A stretch of 64,000 nt of DNA, taken from positions 1 through 64,000 of the forward strand of contig CAVQTK010000009.1 of the NCBI GenBank assembly GCA_963716455.1. Direction: 5' to 3'. The position numbers were made by a program, and so were the translations under genes. Shown one piece after another: positions 17,866 to 27,584 of this stretch. The notes beneath the pieces are model-generated. The model saw only the letters and a program-made list of their open reading frames with translations. It was not told the DNA's origin and did no database searches. How positions within the stretch are numbered: the first letter of the stretch is position 1; each line of letters begins with the position of its first letter. This DNA comes from CAVQTK01 sp963716455. GTDB lineage: Bacteria; Pseudomonadota; Gammaproteobacteria; Coxiellales; Coxiellaceae.

Positions 17866-19167
17866 ATGAAAAACTGGAAATTACTCATTAGTTTTTTAAT
17901 CATAACGATAATCTCTAACCAACTTGTTTTTGCAGCTAATCATTCACTCACTGAAGTTCAAATAAAAAACTCTATTAATTCACAACAAACATCTGCTCTT
18001 AATTTGCTTGAAAAATTAGTCAATATAAACAGTGGAACACAAAATATAGCCGGGGTTCACCAGGTCGGAGAAATTGTACGCGAGCAATTTAATCAATTGG
18101 GATTTAAAACGCACTGGATTGAAGAACCGCCTAGTATGAAACGAGCTGGAATACTTATCGCAGAACATACTGGCGCTTCTCCATCGAATATCCTGCTTAT
18201 TGGTCACTTAGATACGGTATTTTCTCAGGATAGCTCCTTTAAAAAATTTACTCGGCATGGAAGTTTAATCACTGGACCTGGCATTATCGATGATAAAGGA
18301 GGCGTGGTGGTTATTTTATATGCTTTAAAAGCTTTACAAGCTGCACAAGCTTTGAATGGAGCAAATATCACCGTGATTCTTACTGGCGATGAAGAGGATT
18401 CAGGCAAGCCGACCTCCATTTCGCGTAGACCTTTAGTCGAAGCCGCTAAAAAAAGTGATATCGCTTTAGAGTTTGAATGGTCAATGGACTTAAATTCTGC
18501 TGTCGTCGCACGACGTGGCATCAGCGCATGGACTATAGAGACCCATGGCAATGAGGCACACTCATCAAAAATTTTTCAACCGTCTGTTGGCGATGGCGCC
18601 ATTTTTGAGCTAAGCCGCATTCTTCATATGATGCGTACAGAATTTGCTGCGGAAAAATATTTAACTTTTAATCCAGGAATTATTTTAGGCGGAAATACTG
18701 CTTCATTAAATGATATTAATCAAGGCAGCGCCCAAGGACTAGAAACTAAGGTAGCTAAAATCGCTGTAGTTAAAGGAGATGTACGTTTTATAAGTAATTA
18801 TCAAAAGCAAGCATTTGAGAAAAAACTAACCGAAATAGTAGCGCAACACTTACCCGGAACCCGCTCCACTATTCATTTCCAAGATCAAATTCCAGCAATG
18901 TCACCCAGCACAAACAATCTGGCATTACTGAAACAATATAGCCAAGTGAGTATTGACTTAGGGTATGGTCCCGTTTTAGAGTTTGATCCCAAATTACGCG
19001 GAGCTTCCGATATCTCTCATATTGCCCAGTTAGTGCCTGCTAACCTTGGAGGTTTAGGACCTTACGGAACAGGAGCACATTCGGAACAAGAAACTTTGGA
19101 TATCCACTCATTGGCTATTGCAACCCAACGTACAGCGGTACTAATTAATCGAATAATAAAGAATTGA
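17866..19167 (+). CDS. Secreted M20 family metallopeptidase
   Basis: This 433-residue protein has a cleavable N-terminal signal peptide (about residues 1-24, hydrophobic core then FAANH), so it probably acts in the periplasm or outside. The di-zinc ligands of the M20 family can be followed: His and Asp in LIGHLDTVF, Asp in GPGIIDDKGGVVV, the Glu pair in LTGDEEDSGK, and a C-terminal His in GTGAHSEQE. The layout is closest to the carboxypeptidase G2/acetylornithine deacetylase-like group. Its end overlaps the convergent nitronate monooxygenase-like gene by 23 bases. Confidence 0.9.
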   Translation: MKNWKLLISFLIITIISNQLVFAANHSLTEVQIKNSINSQQTSALNLLEKLVNINSGTQNIAGVHQVGEIVREQFNQLGFKTHWIEEPPSMKRAGILIAEHTGASPSNILLIGHLDTVFSQDSSFKKFTRHGSLITGPGIIDDKGGVVVILYALKALQAAQALNGANITVILTGDEEDSGKPTSISRRPLVEAAKKSDIALEFEWSMDLNSAVVARRGISAWTIETHGNEAHSSKIFQPSVGDGAIFELSRILHMMRTEFAAEKYLTFNPGIILGGNTASLNDINQGSAQGLETKVAKIAVVKGDVRFISNYQKQAFEKKLTEIVAQHLPGTRSTIHFQDQIPAMSPSTNNLALLKQYSQVSIDLGYGPVLEFDPKLRGASDISHIAQLVPANLGGLGPYGTGAHSEQETLDIHSLAIATQRTAVLINRIIKN

Positions 19168-20209
19168 TGTCGCTAATAATTTTTGCAATTAATTCTGCAG
19201 CCGAATAATCTTTACACATATATGAGGCTTGGCCTGCCCACATTGACATAAAATCGATACAATTTTGTTTTTCTGCCTCTTTGCGCATTGTGCGTGTAAG
19301 TGCGTTTTGTATCGGATACGGCAGAAGGTCCTCTTTATACACCTCCATGCTGTGAATAAATTTATTCTTCATGCCACGCGCTAATTTTCCCGAAAAAACC
19401 CTGGTTAATGTCGTATTATCCTTTGTGGTACTCAATAACATCTTTTTATATAGAGGATGGATACCCGTTTCAAAACAACTTAAAAACGCCGTACCCATTT
19501 GTACTCCTTCCGCACCTAGTAGCAATGAGGCAAGAACTCCCCTGGCATCCATAATGCCGCCTGCAGCAATAACCGGGATCTGAATATGGTCGGATAATTG
19601 CGGAACTAAACTATTTACACCAATCAATGCATTTTCAGCCAAACCAATGAAGGTACCTCGATGCCCACCGGCTTCGCAGCCTTGAGCTACTATCAGATCT
19701 ATTCCACTTTTTTGCAGTTGAATTGCTTCATCCAAATGAGTAGCAGTACCAATTAGTATTGTTTCCTTATTTTTAAGTGCCGATATCCAAGAATTATCTG
19801 GAATACCAAAGGTAAAACTAAAAACAGGGACTTTCTCTTCAAGAATAATATTCATTTGGTCGTCAAAAGAGGGGATATAAGGAGGTTTTAGCGGTTCAAT
19901 TTTAAGATTCAAATCCGCACCAATTCTCTCCAACAATTGACACATTTTATTTACCTGATTACAAGCAACATGCTGTTCTTCTGGAACAAAAAGATTAACT
20001 GCAAAAGGATTTTTTGTTTTTGCACGAATTAATTTTATAGCCTGTCTCATTTCATCTGGGGACAAAAAACCAGCAGCAAAAGAGCCGAGACAATTTGCAT
20101 TAGAGACGGCTGCAACCAATTCAGGTGTGGTCGCTCCCCCAGCCATTGGAGCTTGTATAATTGGATATTGAATGCCTAACTTTTTAGTGACTTGGGTAAT
20201 TGGCCACAT
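19145..20209 (-). CDS. Nitronate monooxygenase-like FMN enzyme
   Basis: A 354-residue protein starts at ATG 20209, which has GGAA seven bases before it; ATG 20221 would add four residues. The family's flavin-site motifs are present in order: YPIIQAPMAGG at the N-terminus, IVAQGCEAGGHRG in the middle and VIAAGGIMDARG, followed by GAEGVQMGTAFL. Members oxidise alkyl nitronates or are 2-nitropropane dioxygenase-like; propionate-3-nitronate is a common physiological substrate. The gene stands alone on this strand and overlaps the end of the peptidase gene by 23 bases. Confidence 0.88.
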   Translation of the reverse strand: MWPITQVTKKLGIQYPIIQAPMAGGATTPELVAAVSNANCLGSFAAGFLSPDEMRQAIKLIRAKTKNPFAVNLFVPEEQHVACNQVNKMCQLLERIGADLNLKIEPLKPPYIPSFDDQMNIILEEKVPVFSFTFGIPDNSWISALKNKETILIGTATHLDEAIQLQKSGIDLIVAQGCEAGGHRGTFIGLAENALIGVNSLVPQLSDHIQIPVIAAGGIMDARGVLASLLLGAEGVQMGTAFLSCFETGIHPLYKKMLLSTTKDNTTLTRVFSGKLARGMKNKFIHSMEVYKEDLLPYPIQNALTRTMRKEAEKQNCIDFMSMWAGQASYMCKDYSAAELIAKIISDINSLLFD

Positions 20210-20307
20210 AAATTTTTCCATTGATTAAAGTAGTCAAATTTTATACTATGCAATTCAATATCAAAGCTAACTGCGGCGAACAAATTTTAATATCATAAGA
20301 TGATTTT

Positions 20308-21483
20308 ATGCAAGAACAAGTAAAACTTCCATTTATAACACTCTTGTTGTTAATTTCTTTTGCCTCGGTAAATGCCGTACTCTTTACTCCTGCCTTACCG
20401 AATATTGCTTCTTTTTATACAATAAGTGCAACCACTGCCCAACAAACTATCATCTGGTTTCTAATAGGCTATAGTATAGGCCAACTTTTATATGGTCCCA
20501 TTGCTAATCGTTTTGGAAGAAAGCCTGCCCTTTATGCAGGCATTAGTTTACAAATTTTAAGCAGTTTATTTTGTGCTTTTGCAGGAACTATTCAGGAATT
20601 TGGATTATTAGTAATTGCCCGATTTATGCTAGCGATAGGGTCAGGAGTTGGCTTAAAAATGACTTTCACTTTAGTAAATGAAAGTTACGAACCCAAGGTT
20701 GCCAGCCAAAAAATATCTTATTTACTACTCGCTTTTGCCATTACTCCAGGTTTAGGTATAGCCATTGGTGGGATTTTAAATAAATATTTCGGTTGGACCA
20801 GTTGTTTTTATGCCGGCGCACTTTATGGGCTGATACTACTTTTCCTCACCATTCGTTTGCCAGAAACTCAAACTACCTTAAATTTAGATGCACTTAAAAT
20901 AAAACATTTACTACAAGAATATAAAAACCAATTTAAAAATACACAATTAATTTATGGCGGATTGCTGATGGGTTGTAGTACCTGTTTCGTGTATGCATTC
21001 GCCACAATTGCACCGTTTATTTCTATTAATCTCTTTGGCATGACCAGTGCAGAATATGGCTTAACTAATATCTTGCCTGCGCTTGGAATGATCATGGGCT
21101 CTTTGGTAAGCGCCCAACTCCCAAATAAATATTCACTTGAAGCTATTATTAAAGCCGGAATAGGAATAATAGGTTTAGGAGTGATTTTAATGCTGGTATT
21201 GATGCTACTGCATCTTGCCATTTTATTTTCGCTTTTTTTACCAATGATTATTATTTTTTTTGGCTTATGTTTTATTCTTGCAAATGCCTCAACTATTGCT
21301 ATGAGTAATGCCACTGATAAAGCACACGGTGCAGCAGTGATGAGTTTCATCAATATGGGGTTGGCAACTATAGCCGTATTTCTTATCAGTTTTTTTCCTA
21401 TCAACACTCTATTGTTGCCCAGTGTTTTTCTTGTTTTTTATTTTATAATGCTAAGAATATTTAACAGCCTTTGTTATAAATAA
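20308..21483 (+). CDS. MFS transporter, Bcr/CflA type
   Basis: This 391-residue protein has about twelve membrane segments. NAVLFTPALPNIASFY, GPIANRFGRKPALYAG (loop 2-3 signature) and ARFMLAIGSGVGLKMTFTL in helix 4 place it with the Bcr/CflA exporters. It is divergent from the nitronate monooxygenase-like gene across a ~98-base gap, so a shared regulatory region is possible, though no clear operator is visible. It is the third Bcr/CflA-type gene within 8 kb. Confidence 0.86.
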   Translation: MQEQVKLPFITLLLLISFASVNAVLFTPALPNIASFYTISATTAQQTIIWFLIGYSIGQLLYGPIANRFGRKPALYAGISLQILSSLFCAFAGTIQEFGLLVIARFMLAIGSGVGLKMTFTLVNESYEPKVASQKISYLLLAFAITPGLGIAIGGILNKYFGWTSCFYAGALYGLILLFLTIRLPETQTTLNLDALKIKHLLQEYKNQFKNTQLIYGGLLMGCSTCFVYAFATIAPFISINLFGMTSAEYGLTNILPALGMIMGSLVSAQLPNKYSLEAIIKAGIGIIGLGVILMLVLMLLHLAILFSLFLPMIIIFFGLCFILANASTIAMSNATDKAHGAAVMSFINMGLATIAVFLISFFPINTLLLPSVFLVFYFIMLRIFNSLCYK

Positions 21484-21504
21484 TTCATTTATTAAGCAAT
21501 CTGA

Positions 21505-21534
21505 TCCGGCATATCAGCGAAGCCGATTGCCGGA
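21505..21534 (+). terminator. Possible hairpin after MFS gene
   Basis: TCCGGCA (21505-21511) and TGCCGGA (21528-21534) form a perfect 7-bp stem with a 16-base loop, about 20 bases past the MFS stop. There is no clear T-run after it, so it may only be a structural hairpin rather than an intrinsic terminator. Confidence 0.3.
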
Positions 21535-21540
21535 ATACTG

Positions 21541-21771
21541 TTATCCCACAAAGCTGATTTTTTGCTGGGAGTGAAAACAACTCGTAAACTTCAAGATACT
21601 GAATTTTTTTAGAGCTTCTCTACGGGTTAAAATGATTTCTGCTTGTTCAATCAATTGACCTACTTGCAGTACATGCAATTGCCTATGATGCTCCAAGTAA
21701 TGGCCGGTAAATCCAACCAATAAAGCTAAAAGAAAGCTGATCTTACGGACGCCAATAGAATCTTTAATCAT
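21541..21771 (-). CDS. Small hypothetical protein with one N-terminal hydrophobic segment
   Basis: This is a 76-residue frame with a hydrophobic segment at about residues 12-26 followed by a basic/histidine-rich tail. A TGAGG box lies four bases before the ATG. I do not recognise the family. The ribosome site and membrane-like segment favour a real gene, but it is short and isolated. The 279 bases upstream to the next gene are AT-rich and hold no other feature I can support. Confidence 0.4.
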   Translation of the reverse strand: MIKDSIGVRKISFLLALLVGFTGHYLEHHRQLHVLQVGQLIEQAEIILTRREALKKFSILKFTSCFHSQQKISFVG

Positions 21772-22062
21772 ACTACCTCACTTATCTACCTAATTATTTA
21801 CTACCTGTTTTTCCTTCTCTAAAGACTCGTGCATGGCATTATTAGAACATAATCAGCATAAAATATATGCAATAGGATCTTGACAGTTTGGCGCCAGATA
21901 TTTCCTACACCCACATAAAAATAAAACATTTATAATCAACTACATAGTAATTAACTGATTACCTCGAAGTGAATACTATTGCAGATACATTACTCTCCCA
22001 TTTACTTTTATAATTGAACAAATTATGATACAAAGAAAACACAGCTTTTAATGGAATTTACC

Positions 22063-23613
22063 ATGCTTGATACGCCTATCGCAGATCAGACCTCACCCTT
22101 ATCGCAAACTCTTAACCATAAAGCAGGTTGGGTCCTATTTGCAGCTTGCATTTTAGGAATTATGATCCAAATTGATTACAGTGCCGTGAATGTCGCTTTA
22201 GTAGACATTGCAAATACAGTCAAAATCAATCTATCTACTGCACAATGGATATTAAGCGCTTACGTTTTAGCTTGGGGCTCTTTTGTCCTAGCGGCTGGAC
22301 GCCTAGCTGATCTCTTCGGCAAACGCCGAATTTTCTTAATAGGTACCTTATTATTTATGCTGGGATCAGGTTTAACCGGAGCTGCTAGCCATGCATTATG
22401 GCTAGTGCTCGGGCGGGTGATTCAAGGCATAGGTGGTGCTCTATTTTTACCGGGCCTATACACTTTAGTGTTTACCGCCTACCCCGAACATAAGCGTGGC
22501 ATGGCCTTTGGAGTGCTTACTGCAGCCATTGCAATAGGTTTAGCAATTGGGCCTACTTTCGGAGGAGTGGTAGTTCACGTGTTAAATTGGCGGTGGATTT
22601 TTTTTCTTAACATCCCACTTGGAATACCTGTAGTTGCAATCGTACTTTGGGCTATTAAACGCGAACCCTGGCGAACTAGCCAAGAATCCATGGATTACAT
22701 AGGCGCTGCATTATTGGCATTTATTTTGCTTACTTTTATGTTCGCCCTCAATCATATTAGTAACTGGGGAATTATTTCTACCCCTTTCTTCGCTACTATG
22801 CTCATCCTCTCAGCATTAATATTTATCTTTATAATTTTTGAACGCCGCCAAGCCTATCCTTTGATCGGGATAGAATTGTTTAGCAATCGTGCTTTTTTAG
22901 GATGCAGCTTTACATTTATTTTTCTGGGTTATAATTTCGCTACAACCTTAATTATTGCTAATCTCTATTTACAAAATGCCTTAGGTTATTCTGCATTGAC
23001 AGCAGGCTTAATCTTTTTAATTATGACCGTCATGTTCGGAATTTTATCAATTCATGGTGGGAAGATGGTTGATCGCATGGACCCTAGAATTCCCATCGCC
23101 GGAGGTGCAACAGCCACATTAATTTCTATGTTGATTTTTGCCACTTGTACTACTCATAGTCCTTTGTGGCAACCCATACTGGCATTAGTAACAGTTGGCA
23201 TTGGCATTGGCCTTGGTTTCCCCGCTTTAAATACGACTATGATGAAAACTGTCGATTCCAGCTTGTTAAATACAGCTTCCGGTGCTTTTTCTATGTTTGG
23301 CCTTATCGGTAATACTATCGGACTTATTTTTAGTTCTTTATTAATTGTTTTATTAGGTCAACAAAAATTAACTGAATTATTAGCCAATCAAAATTTTACC
23401 ACCCAACAACTGAACACTCTACGCACAATCATCAATAGTACTCATTACGACCCTGCGCAATTAGTGAATTTTCCTACCTCTTCGATTCCTTTACTTATGG
23501 ATAGCTTACGCAAAGCTTTTATCCACGCTATGTCAATTAGCATGTTGCTTGCAGCCGCTTTATCATTATTAAGTATTATTCTTACCCTGGTTTTTATTAA
23601 ATTAAAAAAATGA
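22063..23613 (+). CDS. MFS exporter, DHA2 (EmrB/QacA) type
   Basis: This 516-residue protein starts at ATG 22063 (GGA eight bases upstream; ATG 22051 is an alternative). It has about 14 membrane segments. Helix-1 region IDYSAVNVALVDIANTV, loop motif AGRLADLFGKRRIF, and helix-4/5 motifs LGRVIQGIGGALFLPGL and AIGLAIGPTFGGVVV are typical of the 14-helix drug:H+ antiporter-2 family. No adaptor (EmrA) or channel gene is adjacent, so it probably works as a single inner-membrane exporter. The trp operon starts 84 bases downstream. Confidence 0.9.
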   Translation: MLDTPIADQTSPLSQTLNHKAGWVLFAACILGIMIQIDYSAVNVALVDIANTVKINLSTAQWILSAYVLAWGSFVLAAGRLADLFGKRRIFLIGTLLFMLGSGLTGAASHALWLVLGRVIQGIGGALFLPGLYTLVFTAYPEHKRGMAFGVLTAAIAIGLAIGPTFGGVVVHVLNWRWIFFLNIPLGIPVVAIVLWAIKREPWRTSQESMDYIGAALLAFILLTFMFALNHISNWGIISTPFFATMLILSALIFIFIIFERRQAYPLIGIELFSNRAFLGCSFTFIFLGYNFATTLIIANLYLQNALGYSALTAGLIFLIMTVMFGILSIHGGKMVDRMDPRIPIAGGATATLISMLIFATCTTHSPLWQPILALVTVGIGIGLGFPALNTTMMKTVDSSLLNTASGAFSMFGLIGNTIGLIFSSLLIVLLGQQKLTELLANQNFTTQQLNTLRTIINSTHYDPAQLVNFPTSSIPLLMDSLRKAFIHAMSISMLLAAALSLLSIILTLVFIKLKK

Positions 23614-23636
23614 TCTCTATAAAAATTTTCATAAAT

Positions 23637-23669
23637 TTGACACGGCATTTGTAATGGTGTAACATTACA
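23637..23669 (+). promoter_or_regulatory. trp operon promoter with overlapping operator
   Basis: TTGACA at 23637-23642 is a perfect -35 box. Exactly 17 bases later TAACAT (23660-23665) can serve as -10. A 20-bp inverted repeat, TGTAATGgtgtaaCATTACA (23650-23669), covers the spacer and -10 box, so a bound repressor would block polymerase. Only about 25-30 bases remain to the trpE start, leaving no room for a leader peptide or attenuator. The repressor is not encoded in the window. Confidence 0.7.
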
Positions 23670-23697
23670 TTAGTATCTATTAATAAGAGTATATACC

Positions 23698-25167
23698 ATG
23701 TTTCATTCTATAACCAAAAGTAATTTTCTATCTCTAGCGCAGCAACATCCTTATGTTACTGTGTACCAAGAATTTTTAGCCGACACGCTAACGCCTATCA
23801 CTGTCTTAGAATGCTTATCACAAAAAAATTCGCTGGGGATACTATTAGAATCAGGATTAAAAGGTACGAATAACGATTTTTCTTTTATCGGATTTCAACC
23901 CTATGCCACTTTTGTAACCACAAAAGGTGTAACCACATTTAGTACTCCAATATTAGCAGAAAATTACCAGTCATCTCCTTTAACATTGTTGCGACAATTT
24001 CAGCAACGTTTTCACTGTATTAGTGATGAACATTCGCAGTTGGCGGGTCAAATGATGGGTTTTTTATCTTACGATGCTATTCGTCACTTTGAAAAATTAC
24101 CTGACCAGCATTTGGCAAACTCTGATCTTCCCGATATACTCTTTCATTTTTATCGGATTAACCTCATTTTTGATCACACCAAAAACAAACTCTTATTAGC
24201 TATTGTCACTCAACCTGGTGTAGGCGCACAGGCGGAATTAGTCTATGAACAGGCACAGCAAGAAATAGCACTTCTTATTCAGAGCATACAACAATTTACT
24301 CCATCTATCCCTTCTCTTCCAACTCAACAATATAATATTTCGTCTTCTCATGCGGATTTCGCTACCGATTGTAGCGATGATCAATATCAAGAAAAGGTAA
24401 AATTGGCCAAATCCTTTATTTCAGCCGGTGATGCTTTTCAAATTGTTTTATCCAGAACTTTTTTTAAAAAAGTGGACTCAACACCCTTAGCCATTTATCG
24501 TACCTTACGCTATAGCAATCCAACTCCGTACATGTTTTATTTTACTACCCCAGAATATACCTTGTTAGGTGCTTCGCCAGAAAAATTAGTTAGTCTAAAA
24601 GAAAAAAATGTTACTATTGCACCAATCGCAGGAACGTTACCAACTAATCAAGATAGTGAAACATTGTTGACGCAATTGCTTAATGACAAAAAGCAATGTG
24701 CAGAACATATTATGTTAGTTGACTTAGCACGCAATGATATAGGCTCAATCTGTGAGCCCGGCAGTGTACATGTTTCCAAACTAATGCACGATCAACATCT
24801 TACCCACTTAATACATTTAGTTAGTTATGTGGAAGGCAAATTAGCCAAAGAATATGATGTTTTCGATTTAATAAAAGCTGTTTTTCCTGCGGGAACTCTC
24901 AGTGGTGCACCCAAAATACGCGCCATGGAAATCATTGATGGTTTAGAAAATTCTAAACGTCATCTATATGGAGGAGCCATCTGTAAAATAGATAGGTTAG
25001 GAAATTTAGATAGCTGTATCATCATTCGCAGCGGATTAATTCAAAATGGAATGATACAAATACGCGCCGGAGCTGGAATTGTATTTGATTCTAAGCCTGA
25101 AGAAGAATCTGCAGAGACTCGTCATAAAGCTCTTAGCGTAATGCAAGCCGTTATAGGTACCATATGA
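23698..25167 (+). CDS. trpE: Anthranilate synthase component I
   Basis: This 489-residue enzyme converts chorismate and ammonia to anthranilate, the first committed step of tryptophan synthesis. The N-terminal LLES motif (residues 49-52) is the tryptophan feedback-inhibition site and is conserved. The C-terminal chorismate-binding domain contains PIAGTLPTN, LVDLARNDIG, FPAGTLSGAPKIRAMEII and IQIRAGAGIVFDS. It is the first gene of the operon behind the promoter at 23637 and overlaps trpG by four bases. It needs TrpG for glutamine-derived ammonia. Confidence 0.97.
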   Translation: MFHSITKSNFLSLAQQHPYVTVYQEFLADTLTPITVLECLSQKNSLGILLESGLKGTNNDFSFIGFQPYATFVTTKGVTTFSTPILAENYQSSPLTLLRQFQQRFHCISDEHSQLAGQMMGFLSYDAIRHFEKLPDQHLANSDLPDILFHFYRINLIFDHTKNKLLLAIVTQPGVGAQAELVYEQAQQEIALLIQSIQQFTPSIPSLPTQQYNISSSHADFATDCSDDQYQEKVKLAKSFISAGDAFQIVLSRTFFKKVDSTPLAIYRTLRYSNPTPYMFYFTTPEYTLLGASPEKLVSLKEKNVTIAPIAGTLPTNQDSETLLTQLLNDKKQCAEHIMLVDLARNDIGSICEPGSVHVSKLMHDQHLTHLIHLVSYVEGKLAKEYDVFDLIKAVFPAGTLSGAPKIRAMEIIDGLENSKRHLYGGAICKIDRLGNLDSCIIIRSGLIQNGMIQIRAGAGIVFDSKPEEESAETRHKALSVMQAVIGTI

Positions 25168-25787
25168 TTTTAATCATCGATAACTATGACAGTTTTGTTT
25201 ACAATCTTTATCAGCAAATAGCTCCATTTGTGCATGAAGTCCGCATTGTAAGGAATGATGCCATTAGCTTGACAGAAATTTCCGCTTTAAATCCCCAAGG
25301 AATTATATTATCTCCTGGTCCAGGCCGCCCAGAAGAGGCAGGAATATGTATTAATCTAGTGAAAAAATTTAGCGGTCAGATGCCAATTCTTGGTGTTTGC
25401 TTGGGGCATCAAGCATTAGCTGTAGCTTTCAACGCTAAGGTTATTGCTGCTAAACAAATTGTTCACGGCAAAGCTGCAGCGATTTTTCATTATCGGCAAC
25501 AGCTTTACCAACCTATGCCCCTGCCTTTTGTCGCAGGTCGCTATCATTCTTTAACAGTCTCTCGAGAGAATTTCCCAAGCGAATTAGTTATTGAAGCTGA
25601 AACTGAAGATGGTTTAATTATGGGAATTCGACATCAACATCATGCTACTTTTGGTGTACAATTCCACCCCGAATCGATCTTAACTCCGGAAGGACAGCAA
25701 TTTTTGCAGGCTTTTGCTCATATCGTAGACTGCTTTTCAAACCAAAGTTTGAGAAAAAAGTCTACTGAAGAAACCAATTTATGTTAA
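25164..25787 (+). CDS. trpG: Anthranilate synthase glutamine amidotransferase
   Basis: This 207-residue class-I glutamine amidotransferase supplies ammonia to TrpE. It starts with IIDNYDSFVYNLYQ, has SPGPGRPEEAG, the nucleophile Cys79 in ILGVCLGHQAL, and the His/Glu pair in FGVQFHPESIL. It is a stand-alone subunit, not fused to TrpD. It overlaps trpE by four and trpD by seven bases, so translation is coupled through the complex-forming subunits. A short C-terminal tail extends past the usual ~195 residues. Confidence 0.97.
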   Translation: MILIIDNYDSFVYNLYQQIAPFVHEVRIVRNDAISLTEISALNPQGIILSPGPGRPEEAGICINLVKKFSGQMPILGVCLGHQALAVAFNAKVIAAKQIVHGKAAAIFHYRQQLYQPMPLPFVAGRYHSLTVSRENFPSELVIEAETEDGLIMGIRHQHHATFGVQFHPESILTPEGQQFLQAFAHIVDCFSNQSLRKKSTEETNLC

Positions 25788-26818
25788 CAAAATATATCGA
25801 ACAACTCAGAAAGGGCCAGTCACTTTCCCAAGCGGAATCTCATGCTGCTACCTTGAATTTATTTAAAGAAGAAACTTCTGAAAAACAAATTACAGATTTT
25901 TTACGTTTGTTACATACCAAAGGGGAAACCACTGCAGAAATTCTCGGAACAGCAATGGCATTACACAGTCATATGCACAAAGTCCCAAACACTCCCATTG
26001 CATTAGATATTGTCGGCACCGGAGGAGATGGTTTAGGGAGTGTCAATCTTTCCACCGGTGCGGCTATCTTAGCCGCCAGTTGTGGCGTCACTGTGGCAAA
26101 ACATGGCAATCGTGCGGTTTCCTCTCAATCCGGGTCTGCGGATATTTTGGAAGCTCTAAACATCAATATTTATATGTCGCCTGAAGAAATATCTAATTGC
26201 ATGCAGATTTTAAACATTGGATTTTGTTTCGCTCCTTTATTCCATCCCTTATTAATTCGCATTCGCGAAATTCGTTCTCGTTTAGGAACGCCCAGCATTT
26301 TTAACTTAGTAGGACCATTATTAAATCCAGCAGGGGCCCAACATTATTTGTTAGGGGTATTTTCTCCTACGTTACTAAAACCATTTGCAGATTTATTATT
26401 GGCTTTAAAAGTTAAGAAATCTGCAGTCGTTCATAGCCAAGGGTTAGATGAAATGACTTGCGCCGGTCACACCCAAATAATTGAAGTAGATAATGGAGTC
26501 CAAACCGCGTATGAAATCTTGCCTTCTGCGGTAGGATTAAAGCTTTATCCTCTAGAAGAGTTATTAGGAAAAAAGCCTACTTATAACGCGGATTTATTAT
26601 TACAAGTATTCTCCGGAAAACAAGGAGCAATAACTGATGCCCTGCTTCTTAATGCAGGTATGGCGGTATATTTATTTGGATTGGCGCCGAATTTATCAGC
26701 AGCTATTGAGCAATGCCGAGATAACTTAAAGCAAGGTAGGGCTTTGGATTTATTGCACCGCTGGCAGAAATTTTCCGCGCTTAACACCTCTAAAATTGAG
26801 AAAAAAAGTAATGCATGA
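25781..26818 (+). CDS. trpD: Anthranilate phosphoribosyltransferase
   Basis: This 345-residue enzyme transfers phosphoribose from PRPP to anthranilate. The PRPP/metal signature DIVGTGGDG is near residue 79, followed by KHGNRAVSSQSGSADILE and NLVGPLLNPAG. It starts at ATG 25781, inside the end of trpG, and its stop overlaps the start of trpC. All family motifs and the length are normal. Confidence 0.96.
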   Translation: MLTKYIEQLRKGQSLSQAESHAATLNLFKEETSEKQITDFLRLLHTKGETTAEILGTAMALHSHMHKVPNTPIALDIVGTGGDGLGSVNLSTGAAILAASCGVTVAKHGNRAVSSQSGSADILEALNINIYMSPEEISNCMQILNIGFCFAPLFHPLLIRIREIRSRLGTPSIFNLVGPLLNPAGAQHYLLGVFSPTLLKPFADLLLALKVKKSAVVHSQGLDEMTCAGHTQIIEVDNGVQTAYEILPSAVGLKLYPLEELLGKKPTYNADLLLQVFSGKQGAITDALLLNAGMAVYLFGLAPNLSAAIEQCRDNLKQGRALDLLHRWQKFSALNTSKIEKKSNA

Positions 26819-27584
26819 TAAATTGCTGACTATTATACAAAGGAAAAAACAAGAAATTATTTTATTGAAGAAGAAAAATACATTGGCAGAAGCCGAGTTT
26901 CTACCGAAGAAAAAAAGCCTAAAATCTGCTTTATTACGTTCTGAATACATAAAAATTATTGCTGAAATAAAACGACGCTCTCCCGTTAAAGGCTTGTTAG
27001 CAGCCATTTCCGATCCTATCCATCTAGCTAGACAATATGCAGAAGGCGGAGCCGCGGCCATTTCCGTATTAACCGACTCAAACTTTGGTGGAGACTTGAA
27101 AGATTTGCAAACCATTTCTACAGCGCTTGCAGACACGAGCATCCCCATTTTGCGTAAAGATTTTTTATTAGATCCTATACAAATTTATGAGGCAAAAAAA
27201 TATGGAGCCGATGCAGTGCTACTTATTGCCGGGATATTGGGTGATAATCTAGCCACTATGTTACAGACTGTGCAAAAATTAAATTTAGAAGCCTTAGTAG
27301 AAATCCATACCCACGATGAATTACACCTAGCTATGGATGCGGGTGCTGAATTAATTGGGATCAACAATCGTAATCTGCAAACATTTCAAGTTAATACACA
27401 GCATGCTTTGCAATTAATTACTCACTTACCTACTTCAATTATAGCGGTCGCTGAATCGGGTATTACTCAACCCGAGTTGACACAACAATATTATAATGCT
27501 GGTTTTTCAGCGGTATTAGTGGGCGAGGCCTTGGTCAAATCATCTGATCCTAAACATTGGATTCGAGCTTGCAGGGGAAGTTGA
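26811..27584 (+). CDS. trpC: Indole-3-glycerol phosphate synthase
   Basis: This 257-residue TIM-barrel enzyme converts CdRP to indole-3-glycerol phosphate. The conserved IIAEIKRRSPVKG near the N-terminus carries the catalytic Lys, with PILRKDFLLDPIQIYEAK, IGINNRNLQTFQV and VAESGITQP in order. The start is set at ATG 26811, which overlaps the trpD stop; an upstream start at 26796 would add five residues. TrpC is separate from TrpF here, unlike the fused enzyme of enterobacteria. Confidence 0.95.
   Translation: MHDKLLTIIQRKKQEIILLKKKNTLAEAEFLPKKKSLKSALLRSEYIKIIAEIKRRSPVKGLLAAISDPIHLARQYAEGGAAAISVLTDSNFGGDLKDLQTISTALADTSIPILRKDFLLDPIQIYEAKKYGADAVLLIAGILGDNLATMLQTVQKLNLEALVEIHTHDELHLAMDAGAELIGINNRNLQTFQVNTQHALQLITHLPTSIIAVAESGITQPELTQQYYNAGFSAVLVGEALVKSSDPKHWIRACRGS

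Noticed and set aside
23670..23697. Leader peptide or attenuator before trpE
   Set aside because: Fewer than 30 bases separate the likely transcript start from the trpE ATG, and no Trp codons or alternative hairpins fit.
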